NCBI GenBank assembly: GCA_013151705.1
Contig: JAADHT010000139.1
Span: 1,071-6,831, forward strand
Length of the DNA: 5,761 nt
Source: Kiritimatiellota bacterium
GTDB lineage: Bacteria; Verrucomicrobiota; Lentisphaeria; Victivallales; JAADHT01
Reading direction: 5' to 3'
The position numbers and the translations under genes were made by a program. Below are positions 1-5,758 of this stretch, in pieces. How positions within the stretch are numbered: the stretch's first letter is position 1; each line of letters starts with the position of its first letter. The notes under the pieces are model-generated. The model made no database searches and had not been told where the DNA came from. It saw nothing but the letters and a program-made list of their open reading frames with translations.

Positions 1-6
1 CGTTAG

Positions 7-41
7 TGGTAAAAAAAGGTGCTGAGTAGTTACCATTTTTT
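7..41 (+). terminator. Weak terminator-like hairpin with T-run
   Basis: TGGTAA (7-12) is the exact reverse complement of TTACCA (30-35), and the second arm is followed directly by six T (36-41). This has the layout of an intrinsic terminator for a gene lying to the left of the window. Against it, the stem is only 6 bp with two G-C pairs, and the 17-nt loop is long. A reading frame open from the left edge stops at TAG 27-29 inside the loop, so an upstream gene could end here, but nine codons are too few to tell. Low confidence. Confidence 0.25.
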
Positions 42-51
42 GAACTTCAAA

Positions 52-68
52 CCGAGGAAAGCCCTCGG
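52..68. other. Small perfect hairpin in the leader
   Basis: CCGAGG (52-57) and CCTCGG (63-68) are perfect reverse complements separated by the 5-nt loop AAAGC. No T-run follows on either strand, so it is not a standard intrinsic terminator. It could be a protein-binding palindrome or part of a leader RNA, and its role is unknown. The sequence supports the inverted repeat but not a function. Confidence 0.35.
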
Positions 69-87
69 AACATACCGTCGCTCGATC

Positions 88-119
88 TTGACCGTTCATT
101 ATTTCGTTTTCCATACAAT
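88..119 (+). promoter_or_regulatory. Weak candidate sigma-70-like promoter
   Basis: TTGACC (88-93) resembles a -35 box and TACAAT (114-119) a -10 box, upstream of the adaptor gene. The 20-nt spacer is longer than the usual 16-18, so the pair is imperfect and TACAAT may act with a poorer -35. Transcription from here would give an untranslated leader of about 55 nt. It is the best match I see in the 181 nt before the operon, but the organism's promoter consensus is unknown. Confidence 0.2.
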
Positions 120-162
120 AATGGGTGATTGGAGCTCTTGGCCGCTTGACGGTGAACGGCAA
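88..162 (+). promoter_or_regulatory. Long-range inverted repeat in the 5' leader
   Basis: The segment 88-98 (TTGACCGTTCA) can pair with 153-162 (TGAACGGCAA) over ten base pairs with one bulged A at 91. The loop of about 54 nt contains a smaller stem, CCAT (111-114) with ATGG (121-124). The downstream arm ends 9 nt before the Shine-Dalgarno of the adaptor gene. The arms also share the direct word TTGAC (88-92 and 146-150), so operator half-sites are an alternative to an RNA structure. The pairing can be seen directly; a regulatory role is inferred. Confidence 0.25.
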
Positions 163-171
163 CTAAATTTG

Positions 172-177
172 TAAGGA
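172..177 (+). promoter_or_regulatory. Ribosome binding site of the adaptor gene
   Basis: TAAGGA matches the Shine-Dalgarno consensus. It lies 4 nt before ATG 182 and 10 nt before the in-frame ATG 188, so it supports initiation at one of the two without separating them firmly. The same hexamer precedes the preferred start of the TRAP gene, suggesting it is the normal strong site in this genome. Confidence 0.65.
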
Positions 178-181
178 ATTA

Positions 182-1369
182 ATGAAGATGACCAGAAAAT
201 TTTTTCATTCGCTTATCCCCATCGCGATTATCTGCGCGGCCACACTTCTGGTTGGTTGCTCCAAACACAAACAAAAGCCAAGGAAACCACCGGTCGTGAC
301 AGTGGTGAAAACGCATTCCGAGAAAATGAAGCGTCAATGGACTTTGATCGCGCAAACCGTGGCTAACAACACTGTGGACTTGAAAGCGAGAGTGAGCGGT
401 TTTTTGGAGAAACGCTATTTCAACGAAGGTGATTTCGTCAAAAAAGGCAGTCCCCTTTTTCAAATCGAACAAGATCAATATAAAATCGCCGTTCAACGGG
501 CCAAAGCGGAAATTTCCATGAAAAAAGCCGTGTTGGAGAATGCGATACTCACCTTCCAGCGCAATGCGAGACTTCTCAAAACAAATACCGTCAGCAAAGC
601 TGAATACGATCAAGCCAATGCGAACAAACTCGCGGCCGAGGGAGATCTCGAAGCGGCGAAGGCCGAGCTTGCCGATGCTGAATTGAATCTCGGATACACT
701 AGAATAACAGCTGCCTTCGATGGAGCCATTGGACTATCGACATACAGCGTCGGCAATCTGGTCGGATCCGACAGCGGAACTTTGGCGACTATAGTGTCCC
801 TCGACCCGATGTGCGTTGAGTTCAACGTCAGCGAGGGGGATTTTCTGTTGGCCAATAAAGACGCGGAATCACGCGGAATCACGCTGAAAGACCTCCTCTC
901 TCTACTCAAAATCACTCTGATACTCTCGGACAACACCAAATACAAACACCCGGGGAAAATCTATTTTTGGAATAATAAAGTCAGTTCGTCCACTGGAACG
1001 ATACTTTTGCGGGCGTATTTTCCGAATCCGAAACATATGCTTCTGCCGGGTCAATACGCGAAAGTTGGAATATTGAGTTCGGAAGATATTCAAACCACCT
1101 TTATTCCACAATGCGCCGTGCTCTCCGACCTCGGCGGCAAATACGTGCTGGCCGTGGACGCGAAAGAGTTCGTCGTCACGAAAAGGGTGGAGCTGGGTTA
1201 CACCTTCGAAACGATGGTTACTGTGAAAAAGGGACTGAACCCCGGGGACATGGTGATAACCCAAGGCATCCAAAAAGTCAGACCGGGAATGAAGGTGAAG
1301 ACCGTTCTCTCTTCCGAAACGTTCGACTCCGAGACCTCGGTTGGCAAGCCGAAAGCGACGGTGAAATAG
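182..1369 (+). CDS. RND efflux periplasmic adaptor lipoprotein (AcrA/HlyD family)
   Basis: This is the membrane fusion protein of a tripartite efflux pump, bridging the RND permease to an outer-membrane channel in the periplasm. It has 395 residues, like AcrA. The N-terminus is a type II signal peptide: basic start, hydrophobic stretch 11-24, lipobox LVGC with Cys26 as lipidated residue. Lipoyl half-motifs lie near 65-96 and 173-205. Between them is an alpha-helical coiled-coil hairpin (about 100-165) containing the RLS channel-contact pattern, Arg127, Leu131 and Ser138, just before SKAEYDQA. The beta-barrel and membrane-proximal domains follow (about 208-375), including the AcrA-like stretch TGTILLRAYFPNPKHMLLPG (271-290). 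Residue +2 after the Cys is Ser rather than the Asp of AcrA; under the E. coli sorting rule this would not signal inner-membrane retention, though that rule is not universal. ATG 188 is an alternative start. The pump gene begins 1 nt after the stop. The family assignment is firm; the substrate is unknown. Confidence 0.95.
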   Translation: MKMTRKFFHSLIPIAIICAATLLVGCSKHKQKPRKPPVVTVVKTHSEKMKRQWTLIAQTVANNTVDLKARVSGFLEKRYFNEGDFVKKGSPLFQIEQDQYKIAVQRAKAEISMKKAVLENAILTFQRNARLLKTNTVSKAEYDQANANKLAAEGDLEAAKAELADAELNLGYTRITAAFDGAIGLSTYSVGNLVGSDSGTLATIVSLDPMCVEFNVSEGDFLLANKDAESRGITLKDLLSLLKITLILSDNTKYKHPGKIYFWNNKVSSSTGTILLRAYFPNPKHMLLPGQYAKVGILSSEDIQTTFIPQCAVLSDLGGKYVLAVDAKEFVVTKRVELGYTFETMVTVKKGLNPGDMVITQGIQKVRPGMKVKTVLSSETFDSETSVGKPKATVK

Positions 1370-1370
1370 A

Positions 1371-4300
1371 ATGTTCAGTGAATTCTTCATCCACCACCCC
1401 CGCTTCGCGTTCGTGATTTCAATCGTGATCACGTTGTCCGGCGTTTTGGCCATAATGTCTCTTCCCGTGGCTCAATATCCCACGATAACCCCCTCGCAGG
1501 TCACTGTTTCCACCAGCTATCCCGGCGCCAACGCCAAAACGGTGGAGGAGACCGTGATCACCCCGATCGAGACGCAGATAAACGGCGTCAAAAAAATGAT
1601 GTATATGTCATCGAAAAGCTCGAATGACGGTTCAGCCACGATTCAAGTGACCCTCGACATTGGCTCCGACGGCGATTTGAACACCGTCAACACGAAAAAC
1701 CGCGAAGGAATAGCGGAACCTCAACTCCCGGAAGACGTCAAGCGACAAGGGGTGGTTGTCCAAGAGCAATCCTCCAATATGCTCTGCATAGTCGATCTAC
1801 ACTCTTCGAATCCCAAAATCGACCAGCTCTATCTGTCCAACTATATGCTGATCCATCTCCAGGACGCTATCGCCCGGGTACCGGGAGTCGGGAACGTCAG
1901 CATGTTCGGAAACTGGTCATACGCAATCCGCATCTGGCTTGATCCTGATCGTCTCTCCAGTCTCGGACTAACCGTCGAAGACGTTCAACAAGCGATACAA
2001 GAACAGAATTTGCAAGCTCCAGTGGGCAGCATCGGCTCTTCGCCGACATCCCCGCGGCAGCAATTCACCTACACGCTCCAAGCTAAAGGGCGCTTGAGCG
2101 ATGTGAAAGAATTTCAAAACATCATTATAAAAGCCACGGAAAACGGATCCTACGTCCGCGTGAAAGACGTGGCGAAAGTCGAGTTGGGATCGGTCGATTA
2201 CTCCGTGGACTCCTCTCTCGACGGCCACCCGGCAGCCCTGTTGGCGGTCTACCAGCTCCCGTCGGCCAACGCTCTGGCGGTTGTCAGAGATGTGAGGCAA
2301 GTCATGGAGGGTCTCAAAGGAGCCTTTCCCAAGGGCGTGGAATACGGAATGGTGTACGACACGACGCAATTTATCGAGGCCTCCATAAACGAGGTGGTCT
2401 CCACGTTGTTCATCGCCGTTTTTCTGGTCGTCCTGATAACCTACATATTTCTTCAGGACTGGCGCGCGACTCTTATTCCGGCGTTGGCGATTCCCGTGTC
2501 GCTAGTGGGAACATTCGCCGCGCTTCTCGCTCTTGGCTACTCGATAAATCTCATAACGCTTTTCGGTTTGATTCTCGCGATTGGAATCGTGGTCGATGAC
2601 GCCATAACCGTGATTGAAAGCGTGAAGCGGAAAATGGACGTGGACGGTTTGGACCCCGTGGAGGCCACCGTGCTCACAATGCGTTTGGTCACCTCGCCGG
2701 TCATAGCGACCACGTTGGTGTTGATGGCGGTTTTCGTGCCGGTGATGTTTCTATCCGGAATGACCGGCATCCTATACAGGCAATTCGCGGTGACGATTTC
2801 CATTTCCGTTCTCATCTCATCACTCAACGCGTTGACGCTCAGCCCCGCTCTTTGCGCCTCGCTTATGAAACCCGGAGTAAAACCACTAGCGATTTTCGGT
2901 CCGTTCAACCGAATGTTCGATAAATTGACGATCGGATATATGAACTGGGTGAAACGCTTGGTGCGCAAACTAGCGGTTGTTTTTCTCCTGTTCGCCGCGC
3001 TGATCGCGGCATCGTACATAATTTACAAAAACCTTCCAACCGGATTCATCCCGACGGAAGACCAGGGATTTTTCATGATGGCCGTCCAGTTGCCGGCGGG
3101 AGCCGCTCTTCCGCGGACATCGCGTGTCGTCGATAAAATCCGCTCTTTTTGCCGAAAAGAGGAAAACATAGCTCATGTGCTTTGCATCACGGGATACGAC
3201 ATGCTGGCGGGTATTCCGGCTCCGAACACGGCGCTGATCATCGCCATTTTAAAGCCTTGGGATGAAAGAAAAGCCTCGGGCCAGTCGCAAAAAGCGATAA
3301 TGAGGCGCGTGCAAGATGATTTGAATACCATACCGGAAGCCAATGTTTTCGCCTTCGGAACCCCGGCCATTCCAGGATTGGGAACGACCGGAGGCTTCGA
3401 ATTCGTTTTACAGGACAGGGGGAACGGAACTTCCAGAGAACTAGCGGAAGTAATGGGCAACCTAATGGTGGAGGCGAACAAAAATCCGGCCCTCGCCAAA
3501 GTTTACAGCTCCTACCAAGCCGATGTGCCGCAGATATATTTGACGATAGACCGCGACAAAGTGAAAAAGCTCGGGATAGAACTCTCCTCCGTCTTCAACG
3601 CGCTTCAGGCGAATCTGGGTTCGCTATACGTCAACGATTTCAATAAATACGGCAAAACTTTCAAGGTGATGCTCCAAGCGGAAAAATCTTATAGAGACAA
3701 TATAAAAAAAATAAATACGATCTACGTGCGCTCCGCCAAAGGCGAGATGGTGCCGCTTTCCACGCTGGTGTCGCGCAAATACATACTCGGCCCGCAAATC
3801 ATCGAACACTACAATCTATATCGATCCTGCACAATAAACGGCGACGCCGCCCCGGGCTACAGTTCGGGGGAAGCCATGAACGCTATGGAGAAAGTGGCCG
3901 AGGAACATCTTCCTCAAGGCTACGGCTATGAGTGGACCGGCATGTCGTTTCAAGAAAAACTAGCGGGTAATCAAGTGTTCTGGGTCATGCTTATGGCGAT
4001 AACGTTCATCTATCTTTTCCTCGTGGCTCAATATGAGAGCTGGATGATTCCGTTTGCCGTGATGCTCTCCGTGCCAATAGCCTTCTTCGGCGCCTTGGCC
4101 GCCTTGGCCCTCTTCGGACTGGCCAACAACATATACACTCAAGTGGGTTTTGTCCTGCTCTTCGGGCTCGCGAGTAAAACAGCGATTCTCATCGTGGAAT
4201 TCGCCAAAGACGAGCATGAAAAAGGACGCTCCATCATCGAAGCGGCGGAGGCCGCCGCGAATCTCAGGTTCCGCGCGGTTTTGATGACGGCTCTCTCTTT

Positions 4301-4475
4301 CGTTTTGGGCGTTATTCCCTTGGTGTTGGCGACTGGAGCCGGCGCCGAAAGCCGACGCTCCCTGGGGACGGCGGTATTGGGAGGGATGCTCGTCTCGGCG
4401 GTTTTCGCGACGATTCTCGTCCCCGCGTTCTACGTGCTCATTCAAAAAATGATCGAACGAGGCAAAAAGACGTGA
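1371..4475 (+). CDS. RND multidrug-type efflux permease (HAE1 family, AcrB-like)
   Basis: This is an inner-membrane proton/substrate antiporter, active as a trimer, that exports compounds through the adaptor and an outer-membrane channel. It has 1034 residues, the usual length, and is collinear with AcrB from FFIHHPRFAF through LPVAQYPTI to the last helix. TM1 is about 12-31, the first periplasmic porter half about 32-340, TM2-TM6 about 342-495, TM7 about 534-552, the second porter half about 553-866 and TM8-TM12 about 867-1025. The proton relay is complete: Asp409-Asp410 in TM4 (GIVVDDA), Lys936 in TM10 (GLASKTAIL), Arg966 and Thr973 in TM11. The stretch EWTGMSFQEKLAGNQ (854-868) is also AcrB-like. 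Most distal-pocket phenylalanines of AcrB are replaced and the switch loop (608-622) is about two residues longer, so the substrate range may differ. It starts 1 nt after the adaptor stop with only a weak GGTGA (1360-1364) upstream, suggesting translational coupling. Confidence 0.97.
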   Translation: MFSEFFIHHPRFAFVISIVITLSGVLAIMSLPVAQYPTITPSQVTVSTSYPGANAKTVEETVITPIETQINGVKKMMYMSSKSSNDGSATIQVTLDIGSDGDLNTVNTKNREGIAEPQLPEDVKRQGVVVQEQSSNMLCIVDLHSSNPKIDQLYLSNYMLIHLQDAIARVPGVGNVSMFGNWSYAIRIWLDPDRLSSLGLTVEDVQQAIQEQNLQAPVGSIGSSPTSPRQQFTYTLQAKGRLSDVKEFQNIIIKATENGSYVRVKDVAKVELGSVDYSVDSSLDGHPAALLAVYQLPSANALAVVRDVRQVMEGLKGAFPKGVEYGMVYDTTQFIEASINEVVSTLFIAVFLVVLITYIFLQDWRATLIPALAIPVSLVGTFAALLALGYSINLITLFGLILAIGIVVDDAITVIESVKRKMDVDGLDPVEATVLTMRLVTSPVIATTLVLMAVFVPVMFLSGMTGILYRQFAVTISISVLISSLNALTLSPALCASLMKPGVKPLAIFGPFNRMFDKLTIGYMNWVKRLVRKLAVVFLLFAALIAASYIIYKNLPTGFIPTEDQGFFMMAVQLPAGAALPRTSRVVDKIRSFCRKEENIAHVLCITGYDMLAGIPAPNTALIIAILKPWDERKASGQSQKAIMRRVQDDLNTIPEANVFAFGTPAIPGLGTTGGFEFVLQDRGNGTSRELAEVMGNLMVEANKNPALAKVYSSYQADVPQIYLTIDRDKVKKLGIELSSVFNALQANLGSLYVNDFNKYGKTFKVMLQAEKSYRDNIKKINTIYVRSAKGEMVPLSTLVSRKYILGPQIIEHYNLYRSCTINGDAAPGYSSGEAMNAMEKVAEEHLPQGYGYEWTGMSFQEKLAGNQVFWVMLMAITFIYLFLVAQYESWMIPFAVMLSVPIAFFGALAALALFGLANNIYTQVGFVLLFGLASKTAILIVEFAKDEHEKGRSIIEAAEAAANLRFRAVLMTALSFVLGVIPLVLATGAGAESRRSLGTAVLGGMLVSAVFATILVPAFYVLIQKMIERGKKT

Positions 4476-4517
4476 AAACCATGGATGAACGACGTTCGAG
4501 AAGAAAGCGAAACAATA

Positions 4518-4523
4518 TAAGGA
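4518..4523 (+). promoter_or_regulatory. Ribosome binding site deciding the TRAP gene start
   Basis: TAAGGA lies 8 nt before ATG 4532, an ideal spacing, and repeats the hexamer found before the adaptor gene. It favours ATG 4532 over the upstream in-frame GTG 4472, which overlaps the pump stop as GTGA and has only a GAGG (4459-4462) nine nt upstream. It also rejects ATG 4481, which has no visible site. Confidence 0.7.
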
Positions 4524-4531
4524 ACGGCGAA

Positions 4532-5599
4532 ATGAGAATGATGGAATTCGCGATACCGGCCGCGCTCGCGCTCGCGGCGTCCCTTCTTCTCGTCTCCTGC
4601 GGCGGAAAAAAAGGGTTGAAAAAGGAATACCGAATGCAGGTCAACGTCGGCTCGTCCACATACTGGGGCATGGGAGCCGCGAAGTTCGCGGAGTTGGTGA
4701 GAAAGAGGACCAACGGCAGAATCAACGTCAAACCCTATTACGGCAGCCAGCTTCTCAAGGGCGCGCAGCTCAACTCGTCGCAGATGGTGGCGGCCGGAGC
4801 TATAGACTGCGCGTTGGAATCGACCATAAACACCGCTCCGATGATCAACGCGATGAACATCTTCACGATGCCGTTTTTCGTCAACACGTACAAACGCCTC
4901 GACAGATTGGAGAAAGGCGGGACCGGATCCGCGATTTTCGCGAAAATGCGCGCTAAACGACTAGAGCCGCTCGCCTGGGGCGAGAACGGATTCCGACAGT
5001 TGACTAATTCGAAACTCCCTGTGAAAAAACCGGAGGATCTCCGGAATCTGAAGATCAGGGTCGTCGGCAGTCCGATATTCATAGACGTTTTCCGCGCGCT
5101 CGGCGCGGACCCCGTGAATATGAACTGGGGCGATGCCGTGACCGCGCTCCAGCAGGGCACGGTGGACGGACAGGAGAATCCGGCCGGCATACTCCTGGCG
5201 GTCAAGATATTCCAATACAACAAGCGCATGACGCGCTGGAACTACGCAATCGACCCGCTCATCCTCTACTGGAACAAAGAACAGTTCGACGCGTTTCCTC
5301 CCGACATCCGAAAGGCGATCAGAAAGGCGGCCGTGGAAGCTACCAGGTACCAAAAAGCGCTTTGCAGAGCTGGTCTGGACGATGGAACGGCCTTGAAAAC
5401 CCTGAAAAACGAATTCGGCTACGATATTAAAATCCCCGACCCGCTGGGCTACCTCCGCTCGAAAGGAATGGAGATAACCGAAATCAACGACGACGCGCGC
5501 GCCGAATTCAAAAAAAATCTGAAATCCGTAACCGATTCTTGGACGAAGCAACTCGGAGCCGAATTCGTGAAAAACGCGAAAAAAGATATGGAGGAGTAA
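4532..5599 (+). CDS. TRAP transporter solute-binding lipoprotein (DctP family)
   Basis: This is an extracytoplasmic solute receptor of the tripartite ATP-independent periplasmic family, which usually binds organic acids and hands them to DctQ/DctM importers. From ATG 4532 it has 355 residues, typical length plus a lipoprotein leader. The signal peptide ends in lipobox LVSC with Cys23, followed by GGKKGLKKE; most DctP proteins are secreted free, so this one is membrane-tethered. Family motifs appear in order: YYGSQLLKG (69-77), WGENGFRQLTNS (149-160), LKIRV (173-177), MNWGDAVTALQQGTVDGQEN (197-216). Arg155 and Arg176 correspond to SiaP Arg127 and Arg147, the latter holding the ligand carboxylate, so a carboxylate ligand is likely but unidentified. 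Starting instead at GTG 4472 would add 20 mostly charged residues before the signal peptide, which is less plausible. It lies 56 nt after the pump stop with no terminator between, so co-transcription is likely. No DctQ/DctM gene is visible in the 162 nt that follow. Confidence 0.93.
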   Translation: MRMMEFAIPAALALAASLLLVSCGGKKGLKKEYRMQVNVGSSTYWGMGAAKFAELVRKRTNGRINVKPYYGSQLLKGAQLNSSQMVAAGAIDCALESTINTAPMINAMNIFTMPFFVNTYKRLDRLEKGGTGSAIFAKMRAKRLEPLAWGENGFRQLTNSKLPVKKPEDLRNLKIRVVGSPIFIDVFRALGADPVNMNWGDAVTALQQGTVDGQENPAGILLAVKIFQYNKRMTRWNYAIDPLILYWNKEQFDAFPPDIRKAIRKAAVEATRYQKALCRAGLDDGTALKTLKNEFGYDIKIPDPLGYLRSKGMEITEINDDARAEFKKNLKSVTDSWTKQLGAEFVKNAKKDMEE

Positions 5600-5601
5600 C
5601 C

Positions 5602-5648
5602 GTGAGTCGGCCTGCCCTCCGAAGCTTTAGCGAAGGAGGGTGAGTAGG
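5602..5648. repeat. Short direct repeat flanking the first 3' hairpin
   Basis: GTGAGTCGG (5602-5610) and GTGAGTAGG (5640-5648) match at 8 of 9 positions and bracket most of the hairpin stem-loop at 5615-5640. The spacing would fit a target-site duplication around an inserted element of about 30 nt, but two 9-mers can also match by chance and the second copy overlaps the last base of the stem. Treat as an observed repeat of unproven origin. Confidence 0.3.
5614..5641. repeat. REP-like palindromic element, first hairpin
   Basis: CCCTCC (5615-5620) pairs exactly with GGAGGG (5635-5640), extended by a G-U at 5614/5641. Inside is a symmetric 3x3 purine loop, GAA (5621-5623) opposite GAA (5632-5634), able to form G-A, A-A and A-G contacts. 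A GC/GC step (5624-5625 with 5630-5631) then closes the tetraloop TTTA. Read on the minus strand it spells PSFAKASEG, a peptide I recall from spurious translations of dispersed repeats in many uncultured bacterial genomes. It lies just after the operon and could act as a 3'-end stabiliser or weak transcription stop, though no T-run follows. The structure is visible; membership of a dispersed family is from memory. Confidence 0.6.
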
Positions 5649-5670
5649 GCGGAGCGTCCCCGCCCGCCCT
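5646..5670. repeat. REP-like element, second GC-rich hairpin
   Basis: AGGGCGG (5646-5652) is the reverse complement of CCGCCCT (5664-5670), giving a 7-bp stem with an 11-nt loop. The CCGCCC word is repeated (5660-5665), so a slipped 6-bp stem with a 7-nt loop is also possible. It begins 5 nt after the first hairpin, and the pair looks like one compound element of about 57 nt. Downstream is CTCTTTGCATT, too poor in T for a clear intrinsic terminator, although weak termination of the operon here is conceivable. Confidence 0.5.
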
Positions 5671-5706
5671 CTTTGCATTATTCGCTTGCCACCCTAGGCT
5701 TGTGAG

Positions 5707-5758
5707 GCGGTGAAGGGGCGACTTTTCAAGTGAATCCACTGCGTCATCGAGTCACCGC
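5707..5758. repeat. Spaced 7-bp inverted repeat
   Basis: GCGGTGA (5707-5713) and TCACCGC (5752-5758) are perfect reverse complements 38 nt apart. Between them a small nested stem, AGTG (5729-5732) with CACT (5737-5740), closes a 4-nt loop. It could be a cruciform-like or RNA structure, the ends of a tiny element, or coincidence. No function is evident. Confidence 0.35.

Noticed and set aside
3..29. Possible tail of an upstream gene ending at TAG 27-29
   Set aside because: Only nine codons are visible and another frame also ends nearby (TGA 23-25), so no coding evidence can be given.
146..174. Alternative promoter TTGACG (146-151) with TTGTAA (169-174)
   Set aside because: The -10 box matches poorly and overlaps the Shine-Dalgarno, leaving almost no leader for ribosome binding.
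902..1453. A 183-codon reading frame on the minus strand across the adaptor-pump junction
   Set aside because: It lies opposite two genes with clear family matches, has no recognisable domain and is rich in His/Arg/Phe as expected of an antisense shadow.
4961..5551. A 196-codon minus-strand reading frame opposite the TRAP gene
   Set aside because: The forward frame carries all DctP motifs here; the antisense product resembles no family I know.
5646..5682. Strong intrinsic terminator after the operon
   Set aside because: The hairpin is good but what follows is CTCTTTGCATTATT, without a real T-run; only weak termination could be argued.
5635..5702. A small frame starting at GTG 5640 after GGAGG
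   Set aside because: The start touches the putative ribosome site with no spacer, and the frame passes through a GC-rich hairpin, so translation is unlikely.
5449..5739. A 96-codon minus-strand frame reading through the 3' hairpins
   Set aside because: Its middle is encoded by palindromic repeat DNA (PSFAKASEG) and its end is antisense to the TRAP gene; it is most likely a repeat-derived false frame.
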